Source: Rhodobiaceae bacterium (lineage in GTDB: Bacteria; Pseudomonadota; Alphaproteobacteria; Rhizobiales; Tepidamorphaceae). From it: a DNA stretch of 64,000 nucleotides. A model generated the notes under the pieces. It was not told the DNA's origin. It was given only the letters and a program-made list of their open reading frames with translations, and did not search any database. Shown here piece by piece: positions 17,301 to 25,822 of the stretch. The position numbers and the translations under genes are program-made. Location: assembly GCA_020637895.1 (NCBI GenBank), contig JACKJP010000009.1, positions 22,599 to 86,598 of the forward strand, read 5' to 3'. Within the stretch, counting starts at the first letter, position 1, and each line of letters opens with the position of its first letter.

Positions 17301-18314
17301 ATGTTGAATAGATTCAAGACACATATGCTCGCAGGCGCCGTTGCGGCTGCATTTGTCATGGGCGGTGTGGCTTCCGCACAGGCCAAGGAACTGAAGCTGT
17401 CGCTCTGGTTCGGCGACACGCATTTCATGACCAGCAAGCTGTTCAAGCCGTTCGCTGAGAATGTGAAGAAATACTCGAACGGTGAACTGGATGTCGTGAT
17501 CTACGGCAGCAGCGCGCTTGGCAAGATCAACGATCAGGCTTCGCTCGTCGAAAACGGTATTGCCGACATGGCGATGATCGTGCCGAGCTACACGCGGGGC
17601 CGTTTCCCGATCGTGGAAGAAGGCAGCTTGCCTTTCGCTTTCTCGAGCGCGACCGAAGGCAACAAGGTCTGGGCGCAGCTGAAGCCGTACCTGGAAGAAG
17701 ACTTCAAGGATTTCAAGTTCGTCTTCATGACAATGAATACGCCCGGCGCAATCCTGACGTCGAAGAAGCCGCTCGCGCATCTCGATGATCTGAAGGGCCT
17801 TCGGATTACCGGGTCCGGCGGCGCCCAGCAGAAGTTCCTGCAGGATCTCGGTGTGGTCGCCGACTTCATACCGATTTCCGAGCGCTATGTAGCGCTGGAG
17901 CGCGGAACGCTGGACGGAACCATCATGCCGGTCGCGAGTGCGCCTGGTTACAAGATGGAAGAGGTCACCAAGTACATCAATCAGTTGAACTTCTCGGCGA
18001 CGCCGCTGGTCGTGATCATGAACAAGGGCACCTGGGAAGGACTTTCAAAGTCGCAGCAGGAAGCGATCGACAAGGCGGCTGCCGAGGCATTCGCCGCTGC
18101 CGGCCCCGCCTATGATGCCGAGGAAAGCGCCAGCCTCGACAAGCTCCTGAAAGCCGATGGCGAAGTGGTCAACTTCCCGGCCGAAGACATGGCGAAGCTG
18201 AAGGAACTCGTTCAGCCCCTCTGGAACGAGGAACAGAAGGCGCTGGCCGGCAAGACCGACAAGGCCGACAAGTTCTTCGAGGACTTCCGGGCCGCTATCA
18301 AGGCTGCCAACTGA
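17301..18314 (+). CDS. dctP: TRAP transporter substrate-binding protein (DctP-like)
   Basis: Periplasmic solute receptor of 337 residues. The signal peptide is clear (cleavage after ASAQA, mature start KELKLS). The mature protein shows the DctP pattern: LKLSLWFGDTHFM, MTMNTPGAILTSKKPL and DLKGLRITGSGG. The usual DctP substrate-carboxylate Arg lies in the LKGLRI segment, so an organic acid ligand is likely. Ribosome site GGAGGAAG. It is followed by a strong terminator, so its mRNA should be more abundant than that of downstream genes. Confidence 0.87.
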   Translation: MLNRFKTHMLAGAVAAAFVMGGVASAQAKELKLSLWFGDTHFMTSKLFKPFAENVKKYSNGELDVVIYGSSALGKINDQASLVENGIADMAMIVPSYTRGRFPIVEEGSLPFAFSSATEGNKVWAQLKPYLEEDFKDFKFVFMTMNTPGAILTSKKPLAHLDDLKGLRITGSGGAQQKFLQDLGVVADFIPISERYVALERGTLDGTIMPVASAPGYKMEEVTKYINQLNFSATPLVVIMNKGTWEGLSKSQQEAIDKAAAEAFAAAGPAYDAEESASLDKLLKADGEVVNFPAEDMAKLKELVQPLWNEEQKALAGKTDKADKFFEDFRAAIKAAN

Positions 18315-18330
18315 TCCAGTGGAACTGCCA

Positions 18331-18361
18331 CGCCCGCGGCTCATTTGCCGCGGGCGTTTTC
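18331..18361 (+). terminator. Strong intrinsic terminator after dctP
   Basis: A perfect 10-bp GC-rich stem (CGCCCGCGGC / GCCGCGGGCG) around a 6-nt loop, followed by TTTTC. It lies between dctP and the CoA-transferase gene. Confidence 0.85.
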
Positions 18362-18437
18362 ATTCCGGAAACTGCTTGAGCCGGCCTGTGTGCCGGATGG
18401 CCCTTCGTCGACGATGCCAGGGTTTAGGGGAGCGAAA

Positions 18438-19613
18438 ATGAACAGACAGCCAGGAACCCTGGACGGCATCACGGTGATCGATTTCACCTCCATGATGGCG
18501 GGTCCCTATGCCACGCGAATTCTCGCAGACTGCGGCGCGCGCGTGATCAAGGTGGAGGCCGAGGCGGGAGATTACATGCGCTACCGCTCGCCAATCCGGG
18601 AGGGGCGCAGCGCCTATTACGGACAGATGAACAGTGGCAAGGAAAGCATTGTTCTCGACCTGAAGAATGCCCGCGGACAGGCGATCGCGCGTGATCTCAT
18701 ACGCGGTGCCGATGTCGTGGTTGAAAACTATCGTCCCGGCGTGATGAAGAGCCTCGGGCTCGCCTATGAAGACCTCAAGGATGGCTCTCCGCGCCTCGTA
18801 TATTGCTCGATTTCGGGCTTCGGCCAGACAGGCAAGCGCGCCAGGGATCCGGCCTATGCCCCCATCATCCATGCCGCCAGCGGCTATGACATGGCCCATT
18901 TAGTCTACAACAGTCATATGGAACGGCCCCAGATGACGGGGATATTCAACGCCGATGCCTTTGCAGCCGTTTATGCGTTCGGCGCAATCCAGAGCGCCTT
19001 GTTTCACAGGGAGCGTTTCGGGATCGGTCAGCATATCGACGTCAACCTGATCGATACGATGCTGAACCTGCTGGTCTACGAATGTCAGGAAGCGCAGTTC
19101 GAGGTGACGCAGAAGCGACCGCTCTACCAGCCGCTCAAGGCGAGCGACGGCTTCGTTATGGTCGCGCCGGTCAACCAGAAGAATTTCGAGAACCTTGCCG
19201 ATGCAGTCGGGCGGGCGGAATGGAAAACCGATGCCCGCTTCTGCACCAACAATGCCCGAGAGCATCACTGGCAGGAGCTGATGGACATGCTGGAGGAATG
19301 GACGATCCAGCGGACTGCGCAGCAGTGCGAGGACATTCTCATGAAAGCGGGCGTGCCGAGTTCGCGCTATGCGACCGTCGCGGAGCTCTTCAACGACGCG
19401 GAAATGCAGTCACGCGGGTCCTTTACCGAGATTTCCGATCATTCGGGCAGCTATCGAATTCCGGTCCAGCCGTTCCGCTTTTCGCAGGCGGCCGTCGTTT
19501 CCCGGCCGCATGTATCGGATGTTGGAGAAGATACGGATTCCATCCTGCGCGAGAAACTCGACTACTCGGAAGCCGACATCGAGGTAGCCAGGTCAAGTGG
19601 CGCTCTACGCTAG
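18438..19613 (+). CDS. CoA-transferase family III (CaiB/BaiF) protein
   Basis: Class III CoA transferase, 391 residues. It has the N-terminal VIDFTSMMAGPYATRILADCGARVIKVE pattern (two parts of one conserved block), VENYRPGVMKSLGL, SGFGQTG and the IDVNLIDTMLNLL segment, where these enzymes carry the Asp that accepts the acyl group. It would move CoA between acids or load the pathway substrate. ATG 18438 has AGGGGAG upstream; a longer frame starts inside the terminator and is not used. No operator palindrome precedes it, so expression depends on a local promoter or readthrough from dctP. Confidence 0.85.
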   Translation: MNRQPGTLDGITVIDFTSMMAGPYATRILADCGARVIKVEAEAGDYMRYRSPIREGRSAYYGQMNSGKESIVLDLKNARGQAIARDLIRGADVVVENYRPGVMKSLGLAYEDLKDGSPRLVYCSISGFGQTGKRARDPAYAPIIHAASGYDMAHLVYNSHMERPQMTGIFNADAFAAVYAFGAIQSALFHRERFGIGQHIDVNLIDTMLNLLVYECQEAQFEVTQKRPLYQPLKASDGFVMVAPVNQKNFENLADAVGRAEWKTDARFCTNNAREHHWQELMDMLEEWTIQRTAQQCEDILMKAGVPSSRYATVAELFNDAEMQSRGSFTEISDHSGSYRIPVQPFRFSQAAVVSRPHVSDVGEDTDSILREKLDYSEADIEVARSSGALR

Positions 19614-19654
19614 CCGCACGATTTTGGCATGATGGCGACAAGACAGGACAACGA

Positions 19655-20854
19655 ATGGATCTGACTTACAGCGATGAGCACGAAGCGTTCCGCCGGGAGG
19701 TGAGGGCGTTTCTTGCTGCCAACAAGGAACACTACCCCAAACCATTCGGCGTAAACCGACCGCCGGACGATGCGCGGGCGTGGCAGAGGCGGCTGATCGA
19801 GCACGGTTATGCAGCCCGCACCATCCCGGAGATCTATGGCGGCTTTGGCGCCGAGCCCGATATTCTGAAATCACATATCATCGCCGAGGAATTTTCGCGC
19901 GCGAAGGCGCCGTGGGGGCTCGTGAGCCAGGGCATTTCGATGCTCGTGCCGACCTTGCTGGAGATGGGCAGCGAAGAGCAGAAGCGGCGATGGATTCCGC
20001 CGACGTTGCGCGGAGAAATCGTCTGGTGTCAGGGTTATTCGGAGCCGGGCGCCGGCTCCGATCTTGCCTCCCTTTCGACGAGCGCGGTGGAGGATGGCGA
20101 CGACTTCATCATCAACGGTCAGAAAATCTGGACGACGACCGCCCATGCCGCGGACATGATCTTCTGTCTGGTGCGAACCGAGCCGGATGCGCCGAATAAA
20201 TATCTCGGGATCAGCTATCTCATATTCCCGATGGATACGCCGGGCATCGAGATAAGGCCGCTCATGACGATGACCGGCAATGCTGAATTCAACGAGGTTT
20301 TCTTTACCGATGTGCGCGTGCCGAAATCTCAGGTCGTGGGTGCGCGCGGGCAGGGGTGGACGGTCTCGAACGCAACCCTGAAACACGAGCGCGGGATGAT
20401 GGGCGATCCCAACGCGTCGGCCGCGCGGATGAATTCCATCCTGCAGCTGATGGGCGAGGAAACGCTCGATGGCATGCGCGTCATCGACATGCCGGTTTTC
20501 CGCGACCGGGCGATGCGGCTGCAAGGCAAGGTGCTTGCGATGCAATATCATGGGATGCGGCTGCTCACGATGCAGGCAAACAGACAGGACCCCGGTCTTG
20601 CCCGCCTGATCGTCAAGTTGCAGGCCTGCGAAATTAACCATCAGCTCGCTGCGCTGGCCGTCGACGTGATGGGCGAAATGGGTCTTCTTTATCATGACAG
20701 CCCGCTCAGCCGCTCTCATGGCGTCTGGCAGAAGCGCTACATGTTCGATCTGGCGATGATCATTGGTGGCGGAACAGCCCAGATCCAGAAGAACCTGATC
20801 GCCGAGCGCGGTCTTGGTCTGCCGCGCGAGCCCAAGCTCGCCAAGGCGAAATAG
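19655..20854 (+). CDS. Acyl-CoA dehydrogenase (FadE-like), subunit 1
   Basis: FAD enzyme forming 2-enoyl-CoA from acyl-CoA, 399 residues. It starts MDLTYSDEHEAFRREVRAFL and shows the FAD/substrate loop WCQGYSEPGAGSDLASL and the C-terminal IIGGGTAQIQKNLIAERGLGL signature. The long N-terminal helical region and SEPGAGSD motif resemble the FadE17/FadE26-type dehydrogenases of steroid side-chain degradation. ATG 19655 follows AGGACA. Directly upstream of a second, shorter ACAD; adjacent unequal pairs commonly form alpha2beta2 enzymes with one FAD site per heterodimer. Confidence 0.85.
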   Translation: MDLTYSDEHEAFRREVRAFLAANKEHYPKPFGVNRPPDDARAWQRRLIEHGYAARTIPEIYGGFGAEPDILKSHIIAEEFSRAKAPWGLVSQGISMLVPTLLEMGSEEQKRRWIPPTLRGEIVWCQGYSEPGAGSDLASLSTSAVEDGDDFIINGQKIWTTTAHAADMIFCLVRTEPDAPNKYLGISYLIFPMDTPGIEIRPLMTMTGNAEFNEVFFTDVRVPKSQVVGARGQGWTVSNATLKHERGMMGDPNASAARMNSILQLMGEETLDGMRVIDMPVFRDRAMRLQGKVLAMQYHGMRLLTMQANRQDPGLARLIVKLQACEINHQLAALAVDVMGEMGLLYHDSPLSRSHGVWQKRYMFDLAMIIGGGTAQIQKNLIAERGLGLPREPKLAKAK

Positions 20855-20872
20855 GCGCCGGGAGAACATCAC

Positions 20873-21988
20873 GTGGAATTCAGCCTTACAGACGAACAGC
20901 GGCAATTTCAGGAAGAGGTCGACAAGGCGCTCGGGCGGATAAGTCCGCTGGAACGCGTGCGAAAGGCGGCGGCATCGCCGCACGAATTCGCGCAGGATGT
21001 CTGGTCGGGCCTCGCTGATCTCGGGATTCCGGCGATGCTTGTTCCGGAAGCCTACGGCGGACTTGGTCTCGGTCTTCTCGATGCAGTCCTGGTTGCCGAA
21101 CTGCTGGGCAAACATGTGGTGCCGGCGCCATTTCTCGGAGCCGCCGTGATCGCTCCGCTTGCTTTGGTCGGGTTCGGTACCGATGAGCTCAAGTCCGATC
21201 TTCTGCCGCGGATAGCGGCCGGGGAAATGCGCCTTGGGGCAGCAATCGCCCAACCGGTTTCCGGTAATCACGAGAAAACCGGCCTGCATGCGCGATCGGG
21301 CAAACTGAGCGGTAAATCGACGTTCGTTGTCGATCACATCGGCGCGCATGGTTTTGTCGTTGCAGATGATGACGGGCGACTGTTCTACGTCGAAGCGGAT
21401 GCGGAAGGCCTTGATATCCTTACCATCGATACGGTTGACCGTACTCGGGGCACAGCACAGCTTGCCTTCTCAGACGTTGCGGCCAGGCCCCTCGATGGTG
21501 GAAATGAAGGCCTCGGCCGGCTTGCCGACGCAACCAGACTGGTACTGGCAGCCGATCTGCTGGGTGCCGGATGGAAGATGATCAACGATGCCGTAGAGTA
21601 CGCCAAGATCCGCAACCAGTTCGGCAGGCCGATCGGCAGCTTTCAGGCGGTCAAGCACATGTGCTCGGAGATGGCCGCCGGGCTTGAGCCGGGACGCGCG
21701 CTGCTGTGGTATGCAGGTTATGCATTCGACAACGATCTTGAGGATGCTTCGCTCTGCTGCATGCACGCCAAGGCCTATATGGCTGAAGCTGCGAGATTTG
21801 CAGCACGTACGGCAACCGAAGTACATGGTGGCATGGGCATCACCGACCAGCTTGGCCTGCAATACTGGTTCAAGCGGGTCGGCTGGAGCTACCAGGCTTA
21901 CGGATCGCCCGAGCGACTGCGTGAAGAGGCGGCATTGAAACAGGGACTGATTGCACGCGAACGATTTGCTGTTGGGGCCGCGCCGTGA
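20873..21988 (+). CDS. Acyl-CoA dehydrogenase (FadE-like), subunit 2
   Basis: 371-residue acyl-CoA dehydrogenase family protein with GTG start 18 bp after its partner and GGAG upstream. It has MEFSLTDEQRQFQEEV at the N-terminus, FGRPIGSFQAVKHMCSEMA in the C-terminal bundle and EVHGGMGITDQLGLQYWFKR near the end. The middle domain is poorly conserved, and no clear SEPxAGSD-type substrate loop is present (QPVSGNHEK instead). It probably contributes to a hetero-oligomer with the preceding gene product. Its stop overlaps the next start (GTGA). Confidence 0.83.
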   Translation: MEFSLTDEQRQFQEEVDKALGRISPLERVRKAAASPHEFAQDVWSGLADLGIPAMLVPEAYGGLGLGLLDAVLVAELLGKHVVPAPFLGAAVIAPLALVGFGTDELKSDLLPRIAAGEMRLGAAIAQPVSGNHEKTGLHARSGKLSGKSTFVVDHIGAHGFVVADDDGRLFYVEADAEGLDILTIDTVDRTRGTAQLAFSDVAARPLDGGNEGLGRLADATRLVLAADLLGAGWKMINDAVEYAKIRNQFGRPIGSFQAVKHMCSEMAAGLEPGRALLWYAGYAFDNDLEDASLCCMHAKAYMAEAARFAARTATEVHGGMGITDQLGLQYWFKRVGWSYQAYGSPERLREEAALKQGLIARERFAVGAAP

Positions 21989-22842
21989 GTGGCCGCTGGG
22001 GTCCGGACGACGAACGCGGCGCTGCCAATCTGATCGACGCGGCCGCCGCTCTTCGGGGATCGGCGTGTGTGCGTACCGGACAGGTCGTGCCGCTGGCCAT
22101 CCCGATCGCGAACGGCCAGCTTGGACCGGCTGCTGATCACCGGCCGGCACCGCAGCACTACATGACCCGGCACGGCGGCGACTATGCCGCCGGGCTTGCC
22201 GAAAAGCCCGGTTACGGATTTTCCGACGATGTCCTGATGGTGCCGACGCACGGCACGACGCATATCGACGCTCTTGCCCATGTCTGGCAGGGCGGCGTGA
22301 TGTATAATGGCTTCAAGGCCACGAAGGTTACGAGCCGAGGGGCGGCAGCGTGCGGGATCGATAAGGCCGGGCCATTCGTGACCCGCGCCATATTCGTCGA
22401 TTTTGGCGGCGAGGGCAGCGACCAGACGCGTGCGATCATGCCCGATGAACTTGTGGATGCGGTTGCAGCAACCGGGACTACTCCCGAGCCGGGAGACGCG
22501 CTGCTTATCAGAACGGGCTGGCTTGGTGCCTGGCGCGACGGCGCGGCGGACAAGATGTCATCTGCCGGACTCCACCACGAATGCGCTCCTTGGATCGTCG
22601 AGGCGGGATTTGCACTGGTCGCTGCCGACAATATCGCCGTAGAGGTCATGCCCGCCCGCGATCCCGCCTGTGCAATGCCGCTGCACATCGCATTGACGCG
22701 CGACAACGGGGTCTATCTGGCCGAGCTTTTTGATTTCGATACACTCGCCGCGACCGGTCGGACGGATTGCATGCTCGTCATCGCGCCATTGAACCTGAAG
22801 GGCGGCGTTGGGAGTCCGGTTACGCCTGTCGCGATCCTCTGA
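21985..22842 (+). CDS. Cyclase/kynurenine formamidase family metal hydrolase
   Basis: 285-residue protein of the cyclase superfamily (PF04199). It carries the metal-binding signature THGTTHIDALAHV, equivalent to HxGTHxDxPxH, plus the later PGDALLIRTGWL segment and CAMPLH stretch. Family members hydrolyse amides, lactones or isatin. In this operon ring-opening of a lactone or similar CoA-pathway intermediate is a reasonable but unproven role. GTG start overlaps the ACAD stop by 4 bp. Confidence 0.8.
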   Translation: MSGRWGPDDERGAANLIDAAAALRGSACVRTGQVVPLAIPIANGQLGPAADHRPAPQHYMTRHGGDYAAGLAEKPGYGFSDDVLMVPTHGTTHIDALAHVWQGGVMYNGFKATKVTSRGAAACGIDKAGPFVTRAIFVDFGGEGSDQTRAIMPDELVDAVAATGTTPEPGDALLIRTGWLGAWRDGAADKMSSAGLHHECAPWIVEAGFALVAADNIAVEVMPARDPACAMPLHIALTRDNGVYLAELFDFDTLAATGRTDCMLVIAPLNLKGGVGSPVTPVAIL

Positions 22843-22876
22843 AAACCCAGGGGATGCGCCAAACTGACATCTTCGA

Positions 22877-22892
22877 TCAACACGAATGTTGA
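22877..22892. promoter_or_regulatory. Operator palindrome TCAACA-N4-TGTTGA
   Basis: Perfect arms around CGAA in the 113-bp gap before the acyl-CoA ligase gene, 63 bp from its ATG. Confidence 0.75.
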
Positions 22893-22917
22893 CAAATGCG
22901 GAAGGCGCCCGCTAGTT
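22889..22917 (+). promoter_or_regulatory. Predicted promoter for the acyl-CoA ligase gene
   Basis: TTGACA (22889-22894) overlaps the right arm of the operator and is followed after 17 bp by CTAGTT (22912-22917). Repressor binding here would exclude RNA polymerase. Confidence 0.55.
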
Positions 22918-22955
22918 TCGTGCCACAAGAAGAATGCAATGCGAGGAGGCGCCGC

Positions 22956-24566
22956 ATGGGCGGTTGGAATTTCGCCGACATCTATGATGTCGTGGCGAAG
23001 GAGATACCTGAATCAGTGGCGCTCGTTCATGGTGACCGGAAAGTCACGTGGCGCGAGCTCGACCAACGCGCAACGTCTGTTGCCGCATTTCTTGTTTCTG
23101 CGGGCCTGACGCGACAGGCGAATGTCACCCAGTATCTCTACAACTGCACCGAGTATCTCGAATCGATCGTCGCCTGCTTCAAGGGCGCGTTCGTGCCAAT
23201 GAACACGAACTTCCGGTACGGACCGGAAGAGCTGACCTATCTGTGGACGAATGGCGATGTGGAAGCCGTTGTTTTCCATGGCGCTTTCGTCAAGACGATC
23301 GAACAGATGCGCGAAAAGGTGCCCGGTATCAAAGCCTGGCTCTGGGTCGATGACGGTAGCGATGCCTGCCCGGCATGGGCGACTCCCTATGAGGAGGCCG
23401 CTGCGTTCGAGGCGAAGGACGGCTGGCGTCCGTGGGACGTAAGCGGTGACGACATTCTCCTGCTTTATACGGGCGGGACGACCGGAATGCCGAAGGGCGT
23501 CATGTGGCGCCAGGACGATCTCTTCATCCGGCTCAATACCGAAAACGGCGATGCCTATCCGCCCGAGCCCGATATGGACTTCCTGCGTCAGCATATCGCC
23601 AGGAATGGACGTGCCCACCTGTCTGCCGGCCCGCTGATGCATGGAGCAGGCCTGCTCACCTGCTTCATGACCTTGTCGCGGGGCGGCAAGATCTCGCATC
23701 TGAGCGAACGGAATTTCAATCCGGTCGATCTCCTCGACACGATTGACCGCGATCAGGTGGCGAGCCTGATGTGGATTGGCGACGCGTTCGCAAGACCGGT
23801 GCTCGATACGCTGGAAGCCAATCCGGGCCGCTGGGACCTGTCCTCGCTCCGGACGATCATTTCGAGCGGCGTCGTCTTCAGCGCAGAGGTCAAGGAAGGC
23901 ATTCTGAAACATATTCCGAAAGCGGCGATCGCAGACGTGTTCGGATCATCGGAAACGATGTCGCTGGGCCGTTCGATTACGGTGAAGGACAAGAAGACGA
24001 AGACGGCTTCTTTCAAAGCGAAACCGACGACCCGCGTGATCGACGAGAATGACAGGGACATCGTTCCCGGCTCCGGCGAAAAGGGGCTCCTTGCGATCGG
24101 CGGCAGGCAGCCTGTCGGCTATTACAACGAGCCGGAAAAGACGGCCGCCGTGTTCCGCCAGATCGACGGGCAACGTTTCGTCGTGCCGGGCGATTGGGCA
24201 ACGATCGACGCGGATGGAACGATCACCCTGATCGGACGTGGTTCGGAATGCATCAATACCGGTGGGGAGAAGGTCTTCCCGGAGGAAGTCGAAGTGGTGC
24301 TCAAGCGGCATGACGATGTCTTCGACGCGGTCGTCGTCGGCGTTCCCAATCTGAGGTTCGGTCAATCGATCGTTGCGGTCGTTCAACCCGAGAAAGGGCG
24401 CAAGCTCAATGGTGACGACCTTATCGAGCATGTGAAGTCGCAAATATCCGGATACAAGGCGCCGCGCCGCGTTCTTCAGGTCGAGGAAATAAAGCGCGGA
24501 CCGAATGGAAAGCCCGACCTGACGGCGATCAGGGAATACGCGATCAGCCAGGTTCCAAGCAGCTGA
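22956..24566 (+). CDS. AMP-dependent acyl-CoA synthetase (FadD-like)
   Basis: Acid:CoA ligase of 536 residues. The P-loop is LLYTGGTTGMPKGVMW, followed by SAGPLMHGAG, FGSSETMSLG, the hinge VPGDWATIDADGT and the GGEKVFPEEVE and GYKAPRR motifs. The MWRQDD context and C-terminus resemble FadD17/FadD19-type ligases that activate steroid or long branched acids, though substrate cannot be set by eye. ATG 22956 has a strong GAGGAGG; a longer frame reaches into the operator. Transcribed alone from its own operator-controlled promoter. Confidence 0.86.
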   Translation: MGGWNFADIYDVVAKEIPESVALVHGDRKVTWRELDQRATSVAAFLVSAGLTRQANVTQYLYNCTEYLESIVACFKGAFVPMNTNFRYGPEELTYLWTNGDVEAVVFHGAFVKTIEQMREKVPGIKAWLWVDDGSDACPAWATPYEEAAAFEAKDGWRPWDVSGDDILLLYTGGTTGMPKGVMWRQDDLFIRLNTENGDAYPPEPDMDFLRQHIARNGRAHLSAGPLMHGAGLLTCFMTLSRGGKISHLSERNFNPVDLLDTIDRDQVASLMWIGDAFARPVLDTLEANPGRWDLSSLRTIISSGVVFSAEVKEGILKHIPKAAIADVFGSSETMSLGRSITVKDKKTKTASFKAKPTTRVIDENDRDIVPGSGEKGLLAIGGRQPVGYYNEPEKTAAVFRQIDGQRFVVPGDWATIDADGTITLIGRGSECINTGGEKVFPEEVEVVLKRHDDVFDAVVVGVPNLRFGQSIVAVVQPEKGRKLNGDDLIEHVKSQISGYKAPRRVLQVEEIKRGPNGKPDLTAIREYAISQVPSS

Positions 24567-24601
24567 TCTGAAAGTTTCATCAATGGTTTTGCTTGCCATT
24601 A

Positions 24602-24617
24602 TCAACACAGGTGTTGA
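24602..24617. promoter_or_regulatory. Operator palindrome TCAACA-N4-TGTTGA with overlapping promoter
   Basis: Perfect arms around CAGG. The right arm continues as TTGACA (24614-24619), followed after 16 bp by TATTGT (24636-24641), a reasonable promoter. It drives the seven-gene thiolase/DUF35/FMO operon starting at 24749. Confidence 0.75.
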
Positions 24618-24748
24618 CACCCGGGAAGCAGGCCATATTGTGGTTGCAATAGCTGTGCGCCCGACCAGACAACGACGGCTGCGGCGAGAAAAATTCAAAA
24701 GGGCGTGGTGCACCCGCACCGTTGCGCCGGCAAAGAGGAGGACACGTT

Positions 24749-25822
24749 TTGGCGCTTGAAAACGTCAGTGTCTATGTTGAGGGCGTCGCCCTCGAAATGA
24801 GCTGGGCTGACCCCAGACGCAACCTGTCGGAATTCATTTTCGATACGGTGAGGAATGCCCTCGATGATGCGGGTGGCAGTCTCGACGGAATAACTTCCGT
24901 CGTGCTCGCGGCCCACGATCTCGTCGATGGCAGATCGCTTTCCAGCATGGTGACGGCGCCGGCCGCCGGTGCCTATCTGCGCGATGAAATCCGCTATGGC
25001 GATGATGGCGCGGGGGCTTTCGCGGCCGCGGTTACCCGGCTTGAAGCGGGTGAGTGCGAGCGCACGATCGTCGCTGCCTGGGGCCGGTCGAGCGAGCACG
25101 ATGTCGATGCGGTCTCGCGCACATTGTTCGATCCGATCTTTGCCCGACCGCTTGGTCTTGAAGAACTCCATATTTCAGGGATGCGGGCGCAGGACTGGCG
25201 TCGACGCCACGGTGGCGACTCGCGCGTTGCAGCGAAGCAGCGTGCGGCGGCAGCGGCGAGAAATCCGCGCGCGTTGCACAAGGGCGGGTTCAAATCCGCT
25301 GCCAGCTATCCACTCGTCGAGGCAGACCTGCCGCTCTGGGGCGATGTCGCAGCGGCAATGATCCTGACGACGAAGCCGACAGGTGTCCGTCTCGCTGGCC
25401 TCGGCCAGTCTTCCGAGCCTTACTGGATCGGCGATCGTACCTTGCATGAAGCGACGGCGCTTCGGCAGGCAGCCGAACGGGCAATGCGTGAAGCGCGCTG
25501 CAAGCCTGCCGAGATCGATATTTTCGAGATCGACGGGCTGACGCTCTACGACGAGGCCATCGGCCTTGAGGCCATCGGTCTGGCAAAGCCTGGAAGCGGA
25601 CTTGATGCGCTTGCCGGAAACGAAAAGTGCAATCCGTCGGGTGGTGGCGCTGCCGGATATTGCGCGCCTTCCATGGGTCTCGTTCGGATCATCGAATCCG
25701 TTCTGCAGATACAGGGCCGGGCAGGAGGCAATCAGATTGCCGCGCCGCGCCGGGCGCTCGCAACCGGTTCGTCCGTCGTGGCGGGTCAGACGCAGACTGC
25801 GGTTATCTTGGAGGCGGCATGA
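24749..25822 (+). CDS. Thiolase-fold protein without catalytic cysteine (first of three)
   Basis: 357-residue thiolase-like protein. TTG start 24749 lies just after GAGGAGGAC; no ATG is available. The N-terminal half is diverged: where thiolases have the nucleophile Cys this protein has a GDDGAGAF stretch. The C-terminal half keeps the fold pattern (EIDIFEIDGLTLYDEA, KCNPSGGG) but the GHP-type His is replaced (GYC). It is therefore unlikely to be a thiolase. It may be a structural partner or a C-C lyase subunit in the complex formed by its neighbours. Its stop overlaps the next ATG. Confidence 0.7.
   Translation: MALENVSVYVEGVALEMSWADPRRNLSEFIFDTVRNALDDAGGSLDGITSVVLAAHDLVDGRSLSSMVTAPAAGAYLRDEIRYGDDGAGAFAAAVTRLEAGECERTIVAAWGRSSEHDVDAVSRTLFDPIFARPLGLEELHISGMRAQDWRRRHGGDSRVAAKQRAAAAARNPRALHKGGFKSAASYPLVEADLPLWGDVAAAMILTTKPTGVRLAGLGQSSEPYWIGDRTLHEATALRQAAERAMREARCKPAEIDIFEIDGLTLYDEAIGLEAIGLAKPGSGLDALAGNEKCNPSGGGAAGYCAPSMGLVRIIESVLQIQGRAGGNQIAAPRRALATGSSVVAGQTQTAVILEAA

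Noticed and set aside
24765..24780. TCAGTG-N4-TGTTGA inside the first thiolase-fold gene
   Set aside because: Only 9 of 12 bases match and it lies in coding sequence next to a perfect site.
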